Shown here piece by piece: positions 26,501 through 35,379 of a stretch of 64,000 bases of DNA. A model generated the notes under the pieces. That model saw only the letters and a program-made list of their open reading frames with translations. It did not search any database and was not told the DNA's origin. Source of the DNA: Ferrimonas marina (GTDB lineage: Bacteria; Pseudomonadota; Gammaproteobacteria; Enterobacterales; Shewanellaceae). Each line of letters opens with the position of its first letter. Position 1 is the stretch's first letter. The stretch spans positions 12,152 to 76,151 of the forward strand of contig NZ_FQXG01000008.1 of NCBI RefSeq assembly GCF_900129905.1, read 5' to 3'. A program made the translations under genes and the position numbers.

Positions 26501-26563
26501 GAAGGCCATGGTGACGGTGACCGGGCGGCGCAACGCCTTGGCGGTGAGTCCGGACTCAGTCAT
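23522..26563 (-). CDS. RND-family efflux pump permease (second of two)
   Basis: The 1013-residue inner-membrane transporter of the AcrB/MexB type uses the proton gradient. The N-terminal helix (about 12-30) is followed by a large periplasmic domain, helices with GMLIDNSVVISESVL in the TM4 region (about 405) where AcrB has its proton-relay Asp pair, a second periplasmic domain, and C-terminal helices with LMGIVVNNGIVLVDQIN. The start MTESGLTAKALRRPV at 26563 overlaps the previous gene's stop by 8 bp. The upstream open frame adds six unlikely residues. Substrates cannot be predicted. It differs clearly from its partner, so the pair is not a recent duplicate. Confidence 0.9.
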   Translation of the reverse strand: MTESGLTAKALRRPVTVTMAFLALTLLGLVAARLLPLEMWPGLEIPQITVQVPYEGGSPAEVEREITNVLEESLATLSGVKRMRSGSSQTESWVRMDFNWDEAIGNKVVEVRERVDAVRHRLPADVERVLIWQFSTEDMPVLNIRLSSTRDLSAAWDLLDKQLKRPLERLPGVSRVALYGVQPQEIQIRLIPERLTALGLDHQQLAEQLMAQNFVNSAGQIRSANQVWQVSQKGEYRDIESIQRLTVRPGIRLGDVADIAYRQPEMVEGRHLDRTYAVGLDLFKESGANLVEVADRIHAVIDQVKDNPQFEGIELFIMDDQAAGVKMSLQDLATAGGVGALLSFAVLFLFIRNPLTTALIVVAVPLSVIITLGLMYLLGYTLNVLSMMGLLLAVGMLIDNSVVISESVLHQQAPNRRQAVILGVDKVALAVMAGTLTTAIVFLPNIFGVKVQLTVFLEHVAISICIALFCSLLISRTLLPLLLYRFGHFGQQARRFDAPRYRRLLSWVLNHPKATGAIALVVLASTALPMSQVKNADDDEGDPRRLYVNYQLEGRHSLATSEAMIDRMEAYLYANQEAFGIESVYSYYAPNELQTTLLLLEDLPMPKKALMEKISEGFPKYTHARPVFGWNGDDDRGMRLYLRGRSTEVLMALAEQLVPMLARMEGLSQVRSDVKGGEQELIVQFDRLKLARLGLDLQQSAEVVATALRGQNLRSFRHDPSGEIQIKLQWQPQWRQSLAQMRELPLGKVEGRVITLGQVATLTEQPRLEEIRHEGRQTALAIGANLEGRDYNDLKKEITELMDTLRLPEGYSYSFGGGFQYQDESQQLMVTNMLLAIAMIYIVMAALFESLLLPTAVISSILFSITGVFWTFLLTGASMTVMGMIGILVLMGIVVNNGIVLVDQINQREADLDRLKQAIIDAAISRLRPVLMTVATTILGLLPLAVWETRIAGGGPSYTPMAIAIIGGLAFSTLTSLFLVPYLYLMLCKLRHQVAIGVGRVVARVDRWLPMLR

Positions 26564-29500
26564 GGGCCACCTCCGCATCATTGCGTTTTGCGGTCAGGTG
26601 GTAGAGCACCGGCAACACCACCAGGGTCAGCAGGGTGGCCAGCAGCAGGCCACTGATCACCGTGATGGCCATGGGGGCGCGCAGTTCAGCGCCTTCCCCC
26701 AGACCCAGCAGCATCGGCAGCAGGCCCAGGGTGGTGGTCAGGGTGGTCATCATAATGGGGCGCAGCCGGTTGGCGGCGGCCTGCTGGATGGCGTCAGTGA
26801 GCGCTAACCCCTGTTCGCGCAACTGATTGATGCGATCCACCAGCACGATGGCGTTGTTGACCACAATGCCACAGAGCATGATCAGGCCGATAAACACCAG
26901 CACCGAGATGGGGGTGGCGGTCAGCCACAGGCCAAGTACTGCCCCGGCCAGGGCCATGGGGACCGCGGCCAGGATCAACAGCGGCTGCAGCAGGGACTCA
27001 AACTGGCTGGCCATGACGATGAACACCAGGAATACCGCCAGGCCCAGGGCAATATTGAGGGAGCGACTGGATTGCTCCATCTCCTCGTTCTGGCCGGCAA
27101 AGCGCACCTCCAGGCCCGGTGGTAGCGCCAGCTCACTGAGCAGGGTTCTGGCCTGGGCCACGCCCTGGGACAGGCTGCCTTCGCTGAGGCCGGCGCTGAC
27201 GATAGCGACCCGTTGCTGGGCGATGCGGGTGATCGCCGCAGGACCGACGGATTGCTCGATTCGCGCTACGGCGGAGAGCGGGATGGGGCGGGCAGCGCCG
27301 GGGTTGACGATCAGCGCGCCGATGTCCTGCACCTGGTTGCGGGATTGCTCCCGGGCCCGTACCCGGATGTCGATCTTGCGATCCTCCAGGGTGTAGCGGG
27401 AGGCGACCGTGCCGCCCACCAGGGTGGCGATGTGGCGGGCCACCTCCGGTGCGGTCAAGCCCAGTGCCGCCAGGCGGGCGTGGTCGAAGTGAATCGCCAG
27501 CTCCGGCTGACCCTCCCGCAGGCTGTTGGTGACGTCGGTAAAGCGCGGATCACTGGCCAGGGCGGCGACGATGCGGCCACTGGTGGCCTTGAGCAGCTCC
27601 AGGTCAAAGCCGGCGATCTCGATCGCCAGCGGCTGTTTGAAGGTCAGCAGCTGAGGCTGTTTCAGCTCCGCTTCCAGATCCGGGATGCGCCGCACCGCCT
27701 GGCGCAGCTGGGTCATCACCTCGGCCTGGGCGTTGGGATCTTCCAGTACTACCTGCAGTCGGCCCCAATTCTCGCCGCTGCGGTTGGTGGCGGAGGAGAG
27801 CTGAGCGTCGCTGCCGGCCTGGGAATAGGCATGGCGGACTGAATCCAGCGGCAGCACCACCTGGGCCAGCTGGGCCAACACCCGATCGGTGTGGGCTACG
27901 TCGGTGCCCGGCGGCAGCTGCACCTCAAGGTAGAACTCGCCCTGGTTCATCGGTGGGATCAGCTCCATCCCCATCTTCGGCAGCAGGCTGCCAGCCAGGA
28001 CGGTCAGGCCCAGGGCCAGGGCCAGGGTGAGGCCGCGCTGCTTCAGTGCTGCTGTCAGCAGGCGTGGGTAGAACCAGCTGATGGCGCCAAAGGCCTTGGC
28101 AAAGGCCCAGGTAAAGGGGCGCAGCAGCCAGCCAAACAGCTTACGCAGCCCCCGGCCGAGGATCAGCGCGGCGGTCAGCAAGGTGGCGGGCAGCCATTGA
28201 AACAGCAGCACAAAGGGCAGGGCAAACAGGGTGGCGCCCTGTTGGCGCAGCCGGCCCCAGCGCCCTTCGGCGCGGGCGCGCGGCATCAGGCTGGGGGGCG
28301 TTGGCCAGTGCAGGCCACGGCGTCCGGCCAACATGGGGATGGCCGTTAAGGCGATGAGGAGTGACGCAACCAGGGCGAAGGTGACAGTGAGGGCTTGATC
28401 ACCAAACAGAACCCCGGCCACGCCCTCCACAAACAGCAAAGGGATGAAGACCGCAAGGGTGGTAAGGGTGGAGGCGGTGATGGCGCCGGCCACCTCGCGG
28501 GTGCCGTTTTCGGCGGCCTGGGCCCGGCTTTCGGGCTTGCCGTCCTGGCCCTGTTGCTGGCGATGACGGTCGATGTTCTCCAGTACCACGATGGCGTTGT
28601 CCACCAACAAACCCACCGCCAGGGCGATCCCCCCCAGTGACATCAGGTTGAGGCTGATGTCGGCGAAGTACATCAGGTTAAAGGTGGCGATCACCGAGAC
28701 CGGGATCGACAGGCAGATGATCAGGGTAGGGCGCAGATCCCGCAGGAACAGGTAGATCACCCCCATTGCCAGCAGGGCACCGAGCACGGCGGCGGAGAGC
28801 ACCTCGTCGATCGCCCCCTGGATAAACTGGGATTGGTCATACAGTACCTCAATCTCGCGGGCGTCCTGGCGTTCGGCCAGCTTGTCCAGTCGGGCACGGA
28901 CCGCGGCAGCCACCGCCACGGCATTGGCGTCGCCCTCTTTGTAGATGGCGATCTCCACCGCATCCTCACCGTCCACCCGGGAGATGTCGGTGCGCTCGGC
29001 AAAGGCGTCCTTGACCTGGGCCACCTGGTGCAGCCGGATCTGGCGGCCCTCCTCCCGGTACACCACGATGTTGGCCAGTTCCTCGACGGTGCTGAACTGG
29101 TTGAGGGTGCGCACCAGCAGCTCCTGGCTGCCCTGGGTCAGCTTGCCGGCGGACAGATTGATGTTCTCTGCGTTGATCCGCTCCACCAGTGCTTCCGGGG
29201 TAAGGTTGAGCTGGGCCAGGCGCTCCGGGTCCAGCAGGATCTGTACCTCGCGGACCAGGCCACCGGAGGGTTGGACCGAGGCGACGCCACTGACCGACTC
29301 CAGCTGGCGCTTGAGGTCTTCCTCGGCCCAGCTACGCAGGGCCACCAGGCTGGCCTCGTCCGCCAGCGGGGACTTCACCCCCAGGCGCAGGATCGGGTCC
29401 AGGTTGGGGTTAAATCTCAGGATCAGTGGCTTATCGACGTCCAGCGGCAACCAGATGGCGTCCAGCTTCTCCCGTACTTCCAGGGCGGCGATGTCCATCG

Positions 29501-29798
29501 GCGTGCCCCACTCGAACTCCAGCTGCAGATCGGACAGGCCGGCGCGGGAGGTGGAGGTCATGCGGCGCAAGCCCTTTACGATGCCCACCGACTCTTCCAG
29601 TGGCTTGGACACCAGTTGCTCCACTTCGATGGGGGCGGCACCGGGGTAGAGGGTGCGCACCGTCAGGGTGGGGTAGTTCATCTCCGGCAGCAGGGTGACC
29701 GCCAGGCGGGAGAAGCCGACCATGCCAAACAGCAGCAGGGTGAGGATCCCCATCCAGACGGTGACCGGCCGTTTGACCGAGGTACGGATCAGGCTCAT
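26556..29798 (-). CDS. RND-family efflux pump permease (first of two)
   Basis: The 1080-residue RND transporter begins MSLIRTSVKRPVTVWMGIL. It has the periplasmic loop after the first helix (LPEMNYPTLTVRTLYPGAAP), the TM4 motif GLLVDNAIVVLENIDRH, and a C-terminal helix pair with LIMLCGIVVNNAIVLVDRIN. A basic, Arg/Ala/Pro-rich insert with extra hydrophobic stretches (about 495-580) lies between the two halves and makes it longer than AcrB. It starts 9 bp after the adaptor stop and overlaps the next permease, so the three genes form one operon. Two permeases with one adaptor suggests an MdtBC-like heteromeric pump, which is inference. Confidence 0.9.
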   Translation of the reverse strand: MSLIRTSVKRPVTVWMGILTLLLFGMVGFSRLAVTLLPEMNYPTLTVRTLYPGAAPIEVEQLVSKPLEESVGIVKGLRRMTSTSRAGLSDLQLEFEWGTPMDIAALEVREKLDAIWLPLDVDKPLILRFNPNLDPILRLGVKSPLADEASLVALRSWAEEDLKRQLESVSGVASVQPSGGLVREVQILLDPERLAQLNLTPEALVERINAENINLSAGKLTQGSQELLVRTLNQFSTVEELANIVVYREEGRQIRLHQVAQVKDAFAERTDISRVDGEDAVEIAIYKEGDANAVAVAAAVRARLDKLAERQDAREIEVLYDQSQFIQGAIDEVLSAAVLGALLAMGVIYLFLRDLRPTLIICLSIPVSVIATFNLMYFADISLNLMSLGGIALAVGLLVDNAIVVLENIDRHRQQQGQDGKPESRAQAAENGTREVAGAITASTLTTLAVFIPLLFVEGVAGVLFGDQALTVTFALVASLLIALTAIPMLAGRRGLHWPTPPSLMPRARAEGRWGRLRQQGATLFALPFVLLFQWLPATLLTAALILGRGLRKLFGWLLRPFTWAFAKAFGAISWFYPRLLTAALKQRGLTLALALGLTVLAGSLLPKMGMELIPPMNQGEFYLEVQLPPGTDVAHTDRVLAQLAQVVLPLDSVRHAYSQAGSDAQLSSATNRSGENWGRLQVVLEDPNAQAEVMTQLRQAVRRIPDLEAELKQPQLLTFKQPLAIEIAGFDLELLKATSGRIVAALASDPRFTDVTNSLREGQPELAIHFDHARLAALGLTAPEVARHIATLVGGTVASRYTLEDRKIDIRVRAREQSRNQVQDIGALIVNPGAARPIPLSAVARIEQSVGPAAITRIAQQRVAIVSAGLSEGSLSQGVAQARTLLSELALPPGLEVRFAGQNEEMEQSSRSLNIALGLAVFLVFIVMASQFESLLQPLLILAAVPMALAGAVLGLWLTATPISVLVFIGLIMLCGIVVNNAIVLVDRINQLREQGLALTDAIQQAAANRLRPIMMTTLTTTLGLLPMLLGLGEGAELRAPMAITVISGLLLATLLTLVVLPVLYHLTAKRNDAEVAHD

Positions 29799-29807
29799 GG
29801 GATCCCC

Positions 29808-30866
29808 TTACTGCTTGGCAGCGAGTTGCAGGGCGTCGATGACCTCCACCGGGGTGTCATCACGCAGCTGATGGTGACCGCGGATCACCACCTCCTCGCC
29901 AGGATTGAGCCCGGACAGGATCTCAACCCGGTCGCCATCGCTGAAGCCCAGCTCGACGTTGCGGCTTTGCGCCTTGCCTTCGCTGACCACGAACACCGAA
30001 TGGCCTAGGTCCTGGCGGATCAGCGCGATGCGCGGCAGCACCAGGGCGTTGTCGTGGGTGTCGAAGCGCAGCCGGGCACGGCTGAACATGCCGGCCTTCA
30101 GGTCCCGATCGGGATTGGCCACCAGCAGGGTGATCTTAAAGGTGCCGGTATTGGGGTCCACCGTCGGGGCGATGCGAAGCACAGTGGCAGGCACCTGGCC
30201 CAGGGCGCCACCCACCTCCAGTTGGGCGTGCTGGCCCAGCTGAACGCGGCTGAGTTCCTGTTCCGGCAGGTGGAGGATGCCGTGCAGCGGGTGTTGCTGG
30301 ACCACATGAAACAGCGGGGTGTGCTCCTGGGCCATATTGCCGATCTTCACCATCCGGGTGGCGATAACGCCGTCGATGGGGGAGACCACCCGGCTGTAGG
30401 CCAGTTGCAGTTGTGCCATGTCGCGCTCGGCCAGGGCGGCTTGCTGCTGGTATTCCAGTTTGGCCATCTGCTCCTGACTGACCAGCTGTGCGTTAGCGAT
30501 CTGCTTGAGTCGCTGCAGCTCCTGCTCGATCACGTCCAGCTCCGCCTGGGCCTTGGAAAGGTTGAGGCGATAGCGCTGGGCATCGATGGTGGCCAGCAGT
30601 TGCCCGGCCTTGACCTGATCCCCCTCCTCAACGGCGATGGTCTCGATGATCCCGCCGATACGGCTCACCACCTGCGCCTCTTCCGGCGCTTCCAGGGTGG
30701 CGGTGGTGTGGTAGTAATCGGAGACGGAGTCCTGGCCTACCGGCTGGGTTTCCACTGGGATCCCCACCGGTACGTCGGCTTGGTCCGGCGCCTCTGAGGA
30801 GGCTTGGCCGTTGCAGCCGCTGAGGCCAAGGAGCAGAACCAGGGGCAAGAGTCGGGCGATGTCCAT
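29808..30866 (-). CDS. RND efflux periplasmic adaptor (membrane-fusion) lipoprotein
   Basis: The 352-residue protein links the RND pump to an outer-membrane channel. The start MDIARLLPLVLLLGLSGC carries a lipobox (LSGC), so it should be lipid-anchored. The HlyD-type layout shows: a barrel-sandwich half (GGIIETIAVEEGDQVKAGQLLATID), a coiled-coil hairpin (about 100-165), then the second lipoyl half and beta barrel. The ATG at 30866 has AGGAAAC upstream; the open frame continues 12 codons further. It heads the operon. No outer-membrane factor gene is nearby, so a shared TolC is likely. Confidence 0.9.
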   Translation of the reverse strand: MDIARLLPLVLLLGLSGCNGQASSEAPDQADVPVGIPVETQPVGQDSVSDYYHTTATLEAPEEAQVVSRIGGIIETIAVEEGDQVKAGQLLATIDAQRYRLNLSKAQAELDVIEQELQRLKQIANAQLVSQEQMAKLEYQQQAALAERDMAQLQLAYSRVVSPIDGVIATRMVKIGNMAQEHTPLFHVVQQHPLHGILHLPEQELSRVQLGQHAQLEVGGALGQVPATVLRIAPTVDPNTGTFKITLLVANPDRDLKAGMFSRARLRFDTHDNALVLPRIALIRQDLGHSVFVVSEGKAQSRNVELGFSDGDRVEILSGLNPGEEVVIRGHHQLRDDTPVEVIDALQLAAKQ

Positions 30867-31106
30867 TCTGTTGTTTCCTACTGATGATGTGGCGACGCAC
30901 ATCGATATGCCAGCAACGTGCCAATCATATAAAAATCAATTAATACAATATCTTAGCTTCAGTTAGCTTGGCTGAGTGGTGAGGTTGTTAACCAAGTGTT
31001 GAAACCCACACCTAATGATTGGCGAAAATCACTACAACGGTATGACCGATTGCCCCAATCGCTTCTCTGCTCTGACAAAACCGGGTTTTAGACGAACGAC
31101 AGGCAC

Positions 31107-31134
31107 AAAAAAACCAGCCCGAGGGCTGGTTTTT
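31107..31134 (-). terminator. Intrinsic terminator after gltA
   Basis: A stem pairing AAAAACCAGCCC with GGGCTGGTTTTT around a very short loop lies 16 bp after the gltA stop. On the minus strand it is followed by seven T. The plus side also has five T, so it could work in both directions. Confidence 0.85.
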
Positions 31135-31149
31135 GTTCAGTGCGTAGGC

Positions 31150-32439
31150 TTAGCCACGCTGGTTGCCAGGCAGGTAATCCCGCTTGGTCGGGCCGGTGTA
31201 GAGCTGGCGCGGACGGCCAATCTTGTGGCCCGGCTGGCTCAGCATCTCCTGCCAGTGTGATACCCAGCCCACGGTGCGGGACAGGGCGAAAATCACGGTG
31301 AACATGGAGGTGGGGATGCCGATCGCCTTCATGATGATGCCGGAGTAGAAGTCCACGTTGGGGTAGAGCTTCTTCTCAATGAAGTAGGGGTCGGACAGCG
31401 CGATGCGCTCCAGCTCCATCGCCACGTCCAGCAGCGGATCCTGGATGTCCAGCTCCGCCAGTACCTCGTGGCAGGTTTCGCGCATCACGGTGGCGCGGGG
31501 GTCGAAGTTCTTGTACACCCGGTGGCCGAAGCCCATCAAGCGGAACGGGTCGTTCTTGTCCTTGGCGCGGGCCACAAACTCCGGAATATTGTCGACGTTG
31601 CCGATCTCTTCCAGCATGTTGAGGCAGGCCTCGTTGGCGCCACCATGGGCCGGGCCCCACAGGGAAGCAACCCCGGCAGAGATACAGGCGAACGGGTTGG
31701 CACCGGAGGAGCCGGCCAGGCGCACCGTGGAGGTGGAAGCATTCTGCTCGTGGTCCGCATGCAGAATAAAGATGCGGTCCATCGCCCGCTCAATGATGGG
31801 GTTCACAACGTACTCTTCGCAGGGCACGGAGAACATCATGTGGAGGAAGTTACCGGCGAACGACAGCTCGTTACGCGGGTAAACAAAGGGCTGGCCCAGG
31901 TTGTACTTGTACGCCATGGCCGCCAGGGTCGGCATCTTGGAGATGAGACGGATGGCCGCAACGGAGCGGTGGTGCTCGTCGTTAACGTCCAGTGAATCGT
32001 GGTAGAACGCCGACAGAGCGCCGACCACACCACAGAGGATTGCCATCGGGTGCGCGTCACGGCGGAAGCCCTTAAAGAAGGTCGCCAGTTGTTCGTGCAC
32101 CATGGTGTGATGGGTCACCAGGTGGGTGAATTCTTTCATCTGCTCGGTGGTGGGCAGCTCGCCCTTGAGCAGCAGGTAGCACACTTCCAGGTAGCTGGAC
32201 TGAGTCGCCAGCTGATCAATGGGATAGCCCCGGTGGAGCAGAATGCCCTTTGCTCCATCAATATAAGTGATCGCGGATTCGCAAGAGGCAGTGGCCAGGA
32301 AGCCCGGATCAAAAGTGAAGTGTTCGTGTTTACCCAGGCTACTGATGTCGATGACATCGTGGCCAGCAGAGCCGGATTTGATCGGGAGCTCTACGGTGTC
32401 CCGACCCGGGATCTGAAGCTTGGCAACGTGATCGCCCAT
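31150..32439 (-). CDS. gltA: Citrate synthase
   Basis: Condenses acetyl-CoA and oxaloacetate to citrate, the entry step of the TCA cycle. The 429-residue product is of the hexameric, NADH-inhibited gram-negative type. The catalytic residues are present: His in [12 protein letters not shown], His in [13 protein letters not shown] and Asp in NVDFYSGI. The start has AGGAG eight bases upstream. It diverges from sdhC across 434 bp containing a CRP-like site, the same arrangement as in E. coli and Shewanella. Confidence 0.97.
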   Translation of the reverse strand: MGDHVAKLQIPGRDTVELPIKSGSAGHDVIDISSLGKHEHFTFDPGFLATASCESAITYIDGAKGILLHRGYPIDQLATQSSYLEVCYLLLKGELPTTEQMKEFTHLVTHHTMVHEQLATFFKGFRRDAHPMAILCGVVGALSAFYHDSLDVNDEHHRSVAAIRLISKMPTLAAMAYKYNLGQPFVYPRNELSFAGNFLHMMFSVPCEEYVVNPIIERAMDRIFILHADHEQNASTSTVRLAGSSGANPFACISAGVASLWGPAHGGANEACLNMLEEIGNVDNIPEFVARAKDKNDPFRLMGFGHRVYKNFDPRATVMRETCHEVLAELDIQDPLLDVAMELERIALSDPYFIEKKLYPNVDFYSGIIMKAIGIPTSMFTVIFALSRTVGWVSHWQEMLSQPGHKIGRPRQLYTGPTKRDYLPGNQRG

Positions 32440-32496
32440 AGCTGGTTCTCCTTACTTCTTTTATCGTTATCCATGTTGTCACGCGCCGACAGTTTA

Positions 32497-32512
32497 GGTG
32501 ACCTCAATCACA
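32497..32512. promoter_or_regulatory. CRP-like binding site in the gltA-sdhC region
   Basis: GGTGA, six bases, TCACA matches the TGTGA-N6-TCACA consensus at nine of ten positions. It lies 58 bp upstream of the gltA start codon and 134 bp upstream of the sdhC -35 box. CRP control of TCA genes is known in enterobacteria; use of this site here is inference. Confidence 0.5.
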
Positions 32513-32645
32513 AAAGGCAATCCCCTTGAGATGACGAACGTTCATACGAGAACGCGGCTCATTCGGTTTATCTCGCGTGAATTAGCGCAAATCCCTGTCA
32601 AGTGAAAACTGAACTAAAGTCGCAATTGAACCAAAAGTGTGACGT

Positions 32646-32674
32646 TTGTATTTGTTTTTTTGCCTCTGTATACT
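32646..32674 (+). promoter_or_regulatory. Sigma70-type promoter for sdhCDAB
   Basis: TTGTAT (32646-32651), a 17-base T-rich spacer, and TATACT (32669-32674). The predicted start near 32681 leaves a leader of about 190 nt before the sdhC GTG. Confidence 0.55.
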
Positions 32675-32873
32675 GGCCGCGACCCTCGGGAGCGGTCCAT
32701 TTCAGCGCGACTTGTGTGGATTAGAGTCGGCCCTGAATGGAAGGTTCAAAAGGTGGCAAAAAGTCAGCAATGAGGGCCCCTTGGCAGTGACAGAAATGGC
32801 TGTTTTTCACCGGACAGGCGTAGCGTTACTGAGAAAAGGGTGAAAACGATAATTATTTGCTCAATGGAGCTGA

Positions 32874-33263
32874 GTGAGCAGAACTGTGAATAAGCCAAGA
32901 CCTGTCTACCTGGATCTGCAACAGATCCAATTCCCCGCGACGGCGATTGCGTCCATCCTGCACCGTGTTTCCGGTGTGGTGTTGTTTGGCGCCATCGCAA
33001 TCCTCCTGTGGCTGTTTGCCACCTCCCTCGAATCTGCCGATGGCTTCGCCCAGGTCAGTGCCCTGATGAATGGGTTCCTGGCCAAGCTGGTCCTCTGGGC
33101 CATCCTTACCGCCTTCGCCTACCACCTGTGCAGTGGCATTCGACACCTGCTGATGGATATGGGTCACTTCGAGGGCTCCATGGAGAGCGGCAACCGTTCT
33201 GCCCGCGTCGCCTTTGCCGGCGCCGCCGTATTGTCTGTATTAGCGGGGATCTGGTTATGGTGA
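32874..33263 (+). CDS. sdhC: Succinate dehydrogenase cytochrome b556 subunit
   Basis: Membrane anchor of complex II that helps bind heme b and quinone. The 129-residue product has three helices (about 30-50, 68-90, 108-128). SILHRVSG near residue 28 and the heme-ligand helix AYHLCSGIRHLLMD are conserved. I took the GTG at 32874 because MSRTVNKPRPVYLDLQ aligns with the E. coli N terminus from its first residue and GGAG lies four bases upstream; a second GTG four codons later is less likely. It overlaps sdhD through ATGGTGA. Confidence 0.93.
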   Translation: MSRTVNKPRPVYLDLQQIQFPATAIASILHRVSGVVLFGAIAILLWLFATSLESADGFAQVSALMNGFLAKLVLWAILTAFAYHLCSGIRHLLMDMGHFEGSMESGNRSARVAFAGAAVLSVLAGIWLW

Positions 33264-33604
33264 GAAGCGCCGCCACCCTCGGACGCAGCGGCGTCCACGA
33301 TTTTGTCCTGCTGCGCGCCAGCGCACTGGTTCTGGCCAGCTACCTGATCTTTCTGGTGGGCTACCTCGTTTGCACTCCACAACTGACCTTTGACGTGTGG
33401 CAGGGATTGTTCGCCGGTACTGCGATGAAGGTGTACACCCTGTTGGCGCTGCTGTCGCTGTTGATCCACGGTTGGATCGGCCTGTGGCAGGTGCTGACCG
33501 ACTACGTCAAGCCAGTGGGCCTGCGTGCCTTCCTGCAACTGACCGTCAATCTGGTTCTGCTGGCCTATCTGAGCGCCGGTGTTGTGATCCTGTGGGGTGT
33601 ATAA
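33257..33604 (+). CDS. sdhD: Succinate dehydrogenase membrane anchor subunit
   Basis: Second membrane anchor of complex II, 115 residues with three helices. The start MVRSAATLGRSGVHDFVLLRA matches the family and overlaps the sdhC stop by 7 bp. The His in LLIHGWIGLWQVLTDYV is in the position of the heme-binding region, and the DY pair near the quinone site is also present. An open frame in the same phase begins 83 codons earlier inside sdhC, but it is not the gene start. It abuts sdhA with no gap. Confidence 0.93.
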   Translation: MVRSAATLGRSGVHDFVLLRASALVLASYLIFLVGYLVCTPQLTFDVWQGLFAGTAMKVYTLLALLSLLIHGWIGLWQVLTDYVKPVGLRAFLQLTVNLVLLAYLSAGVVILWGV

Positions 33605-35365
33605 GTGACTATTCCAGTAAAAGAATTTGATGCCATTGTGATTGGTGCCGGTGGCGCGGGGATGCGCGCGGCACTGCAGATCTCCAAAGAGGGCAAGAGC
33701 TGCGCCCTGCTGTCCAAGGTGTTCCCGACCCGCTCCCACACCGTGTCTGCCCAGGGTGGCATCACCGTGGCGCTGGGCAATGCCCACGAGGACAACTGGG
33801 AATGGCACATGTACGACACCGTTAAGGGCTCCGACTACATCGGTGACCAGGACGCCATTGAGTACATGTGTAAGACCGGCCCGGAAGCGATCATCGAGAT
33901 GGAGAACATGGGCCTGCCCTTCTCCCGCTTCGAGAACGGCAAGGTGTACCAGCGTCCGTTCGGCGGCCAGTCCAAGGAGTTTGGTGGCGAGCAGGCGGCC
34001 CGTACCGCCGCGGCCGCTGACCGTACCGGCCATGCCCTGCTTCACTGCCTGTATCAGCAAAACGTTAAGAACAAGACCGAGGTGTACTCCGAGTGGTACG
34101 CCCTGGACCTGGTGAAGAACCAGGACGGTGCCGTGGTGGGTGCCACCGCCATCGACATCGAAACCGGCGAGATTGTCTACTTCAAGGCCAAGGCCACGGT
34201 ATTGGCCACCGGCGGCGCCGGTCGCATCTACGCCTCCACCACCAACGCCCACATCAACACCGGTGACGGTGTCGGTATGGCCCTGCGTGCCGGTGTGCCG
34301 GTACAGGATATGGAGATGTGGCAGTTCCACCCCACCGGCATCGCCGGCGCCGGGGTACTGGTAACCGAAGGTTGCCGGGGTGAGGGCGGCTACCTGCTCA
34401 ATAAAGATGGCGAGCGCTTTATGGAGCGTTACGCCCCTAACGCCAAAGACCTTGCCGGTCGCGACGTGGTGGCCCGCTCCATCATGACCGAGATCCGTGA
34501 AGGCCGCGGCTGCGATGGCCCTTGGGGTCCCCACGCCAAGCTGAAGTTGGACCACCTGGGCCGAGAAGTGCTGGAATCCCGCCTGCCGGGCATCATGGAG
34601 CTGTCCAAGACCTTCGCCCACGTTGACCCTGCGGTTGAGCCGATCCCGGTGATCCCCACCTGTCACTACATGATGGGCGGGATCCCCACCAACGTGAACG
34701 GTCAGGTGATTGGCGCCGACGAGCAGCCGATCCAGGGCCTACTGGCGGTGGGCGAGATTGCCTGTGTTTCCGTACACGGTGCCAACCGCCTCGGCGGTAA
34801 CTCCCTGCTCGACCTGGTGGTGTTCGGCCGTGCCGCTGGCATGCACCTGGGCGAGACCCTGGATGCCCAGGGTGAAGCCCGCGACGCCTCCGAGTCTGAC
34901 CTTGAAGCCAGCCTCAGCCGCCTCAATCGCTGGGACAGCAGTACCTCCGGCAACGGCGAGGATCCGGTTCAGATCCGCAAGGACCTGCAGCAGTGCATGC
35001 AGCTCAACTTCTCCGTGTTCCGTCAGGGCGAGGCGATGGCCGAAGGCCTGGAGGAGCTCAAAACCATCCAGGACCGCCTGCAAAGCGCCAAGCTGTCCGA
35101 CAGCTCCAAGGCGTTCAACACCCAGCGCATCGAGTGCCTGGAGCTGGACAACCTGATGGAGACGGCCGTGGCCACTGCCATGGCGGCCAACTTCCGCACC
35201 GAAAGCCGTGGTGCGCACTCCCGGGAAGATTTCCCGGAGCGGGACGACGAGAACTGGCTGGTCCACAGCCTGTACAACCCGATCACCGGTGAGATGGGCA
35301 AGCGCGACGTCAACATGACGCCGAAGCTGCGTGACGCCTTCCCGCCGAAGAAGCGTACTTACTAA
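33605..35365 (+). CDS. sdhA: Succinate dehydrogenase flavoprotein subunit
   Basis: Catalytic subunit of complex II, oxidising succinate to fumarate with covalently bound FAD. The 586-residue product begins with GTG (33605), directly after the sdhD stop. It shows the FAD-binding start [14 protein letters not shown], the His for covalent flavin in [10 protein letters not shown], the substrate-binding [15 protein letters not shown], and the active-site Arg region near RGEGGYLLN. It ends in FPPKKRTY as in E. coli. The match is near-continuous with the E. coli protein. Confidence 0.97.
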   Translation: MTIPVKEFDAIVIGAGGAGMRAALQISKEGKSCALLSKVFPTRSHTVSAQGGITVALGNAHEDNWEWHMYDTVKGSDYIGDQDAIEYMCKTGPEAIIEMENMGLPFSRFENGKVYQRPFGGQSKEFGGEQAARTAAAADRTGHALLHCLYQQNVKNKTEVYSEWYALDLVKNQDGAVVGATAIDIETGEIVYFKAKATVLATGGAGRIYASTTNAHINTGDGVGMALRAGVPVQDMEMWQFHPTGIAGAGVLVTEGCRGEGGYLLNKDGERFMERYAPNAKDLAGRDVVARSIMTEIREGRGCDGPWGPHAKLKLDHLGREVLESRLPGIMELSKTFAHVDPAVEPIPVIPTCHYMMGGIPTNVNGQVIGADEQPIQGLLAVGEIACVSVHGANRLGGNSLLDLVVFGRAAGMHLGETLDAQGEARDASESDLEASLSRLNRWDSSTSGNGEDPVQIRKDLQQCMQLNFSVFRQGEAMAEGLEELKTIQDRLQSAKLSDSSKAFNTQRIECLELDNLMETAVATAMAANFRTESRGAHSREDFPERDDENWLVHSLYNPITGEMGKRDVNMTPKLRDAFPPKKRTY

Positions 35366-35379
35366 GGAGGGACAGGACG

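Larger units (their letters stand above)
32440..32873. other. gltA-sdhC divergent regulatory region
   Basis: The 434-bp region between two TCA operons. It contains the CRP-like site at 32497-32512, nearer gltA, and the sigma70-type promoter at 32646-32674 reading toward sdhC. The stretch 32681-32873 would then be an untranslated leader of about 190 nt. No small open frame in it has a credible ribosome site. A strong gltA promoter was not evident by eye. Confidence 0.7.
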
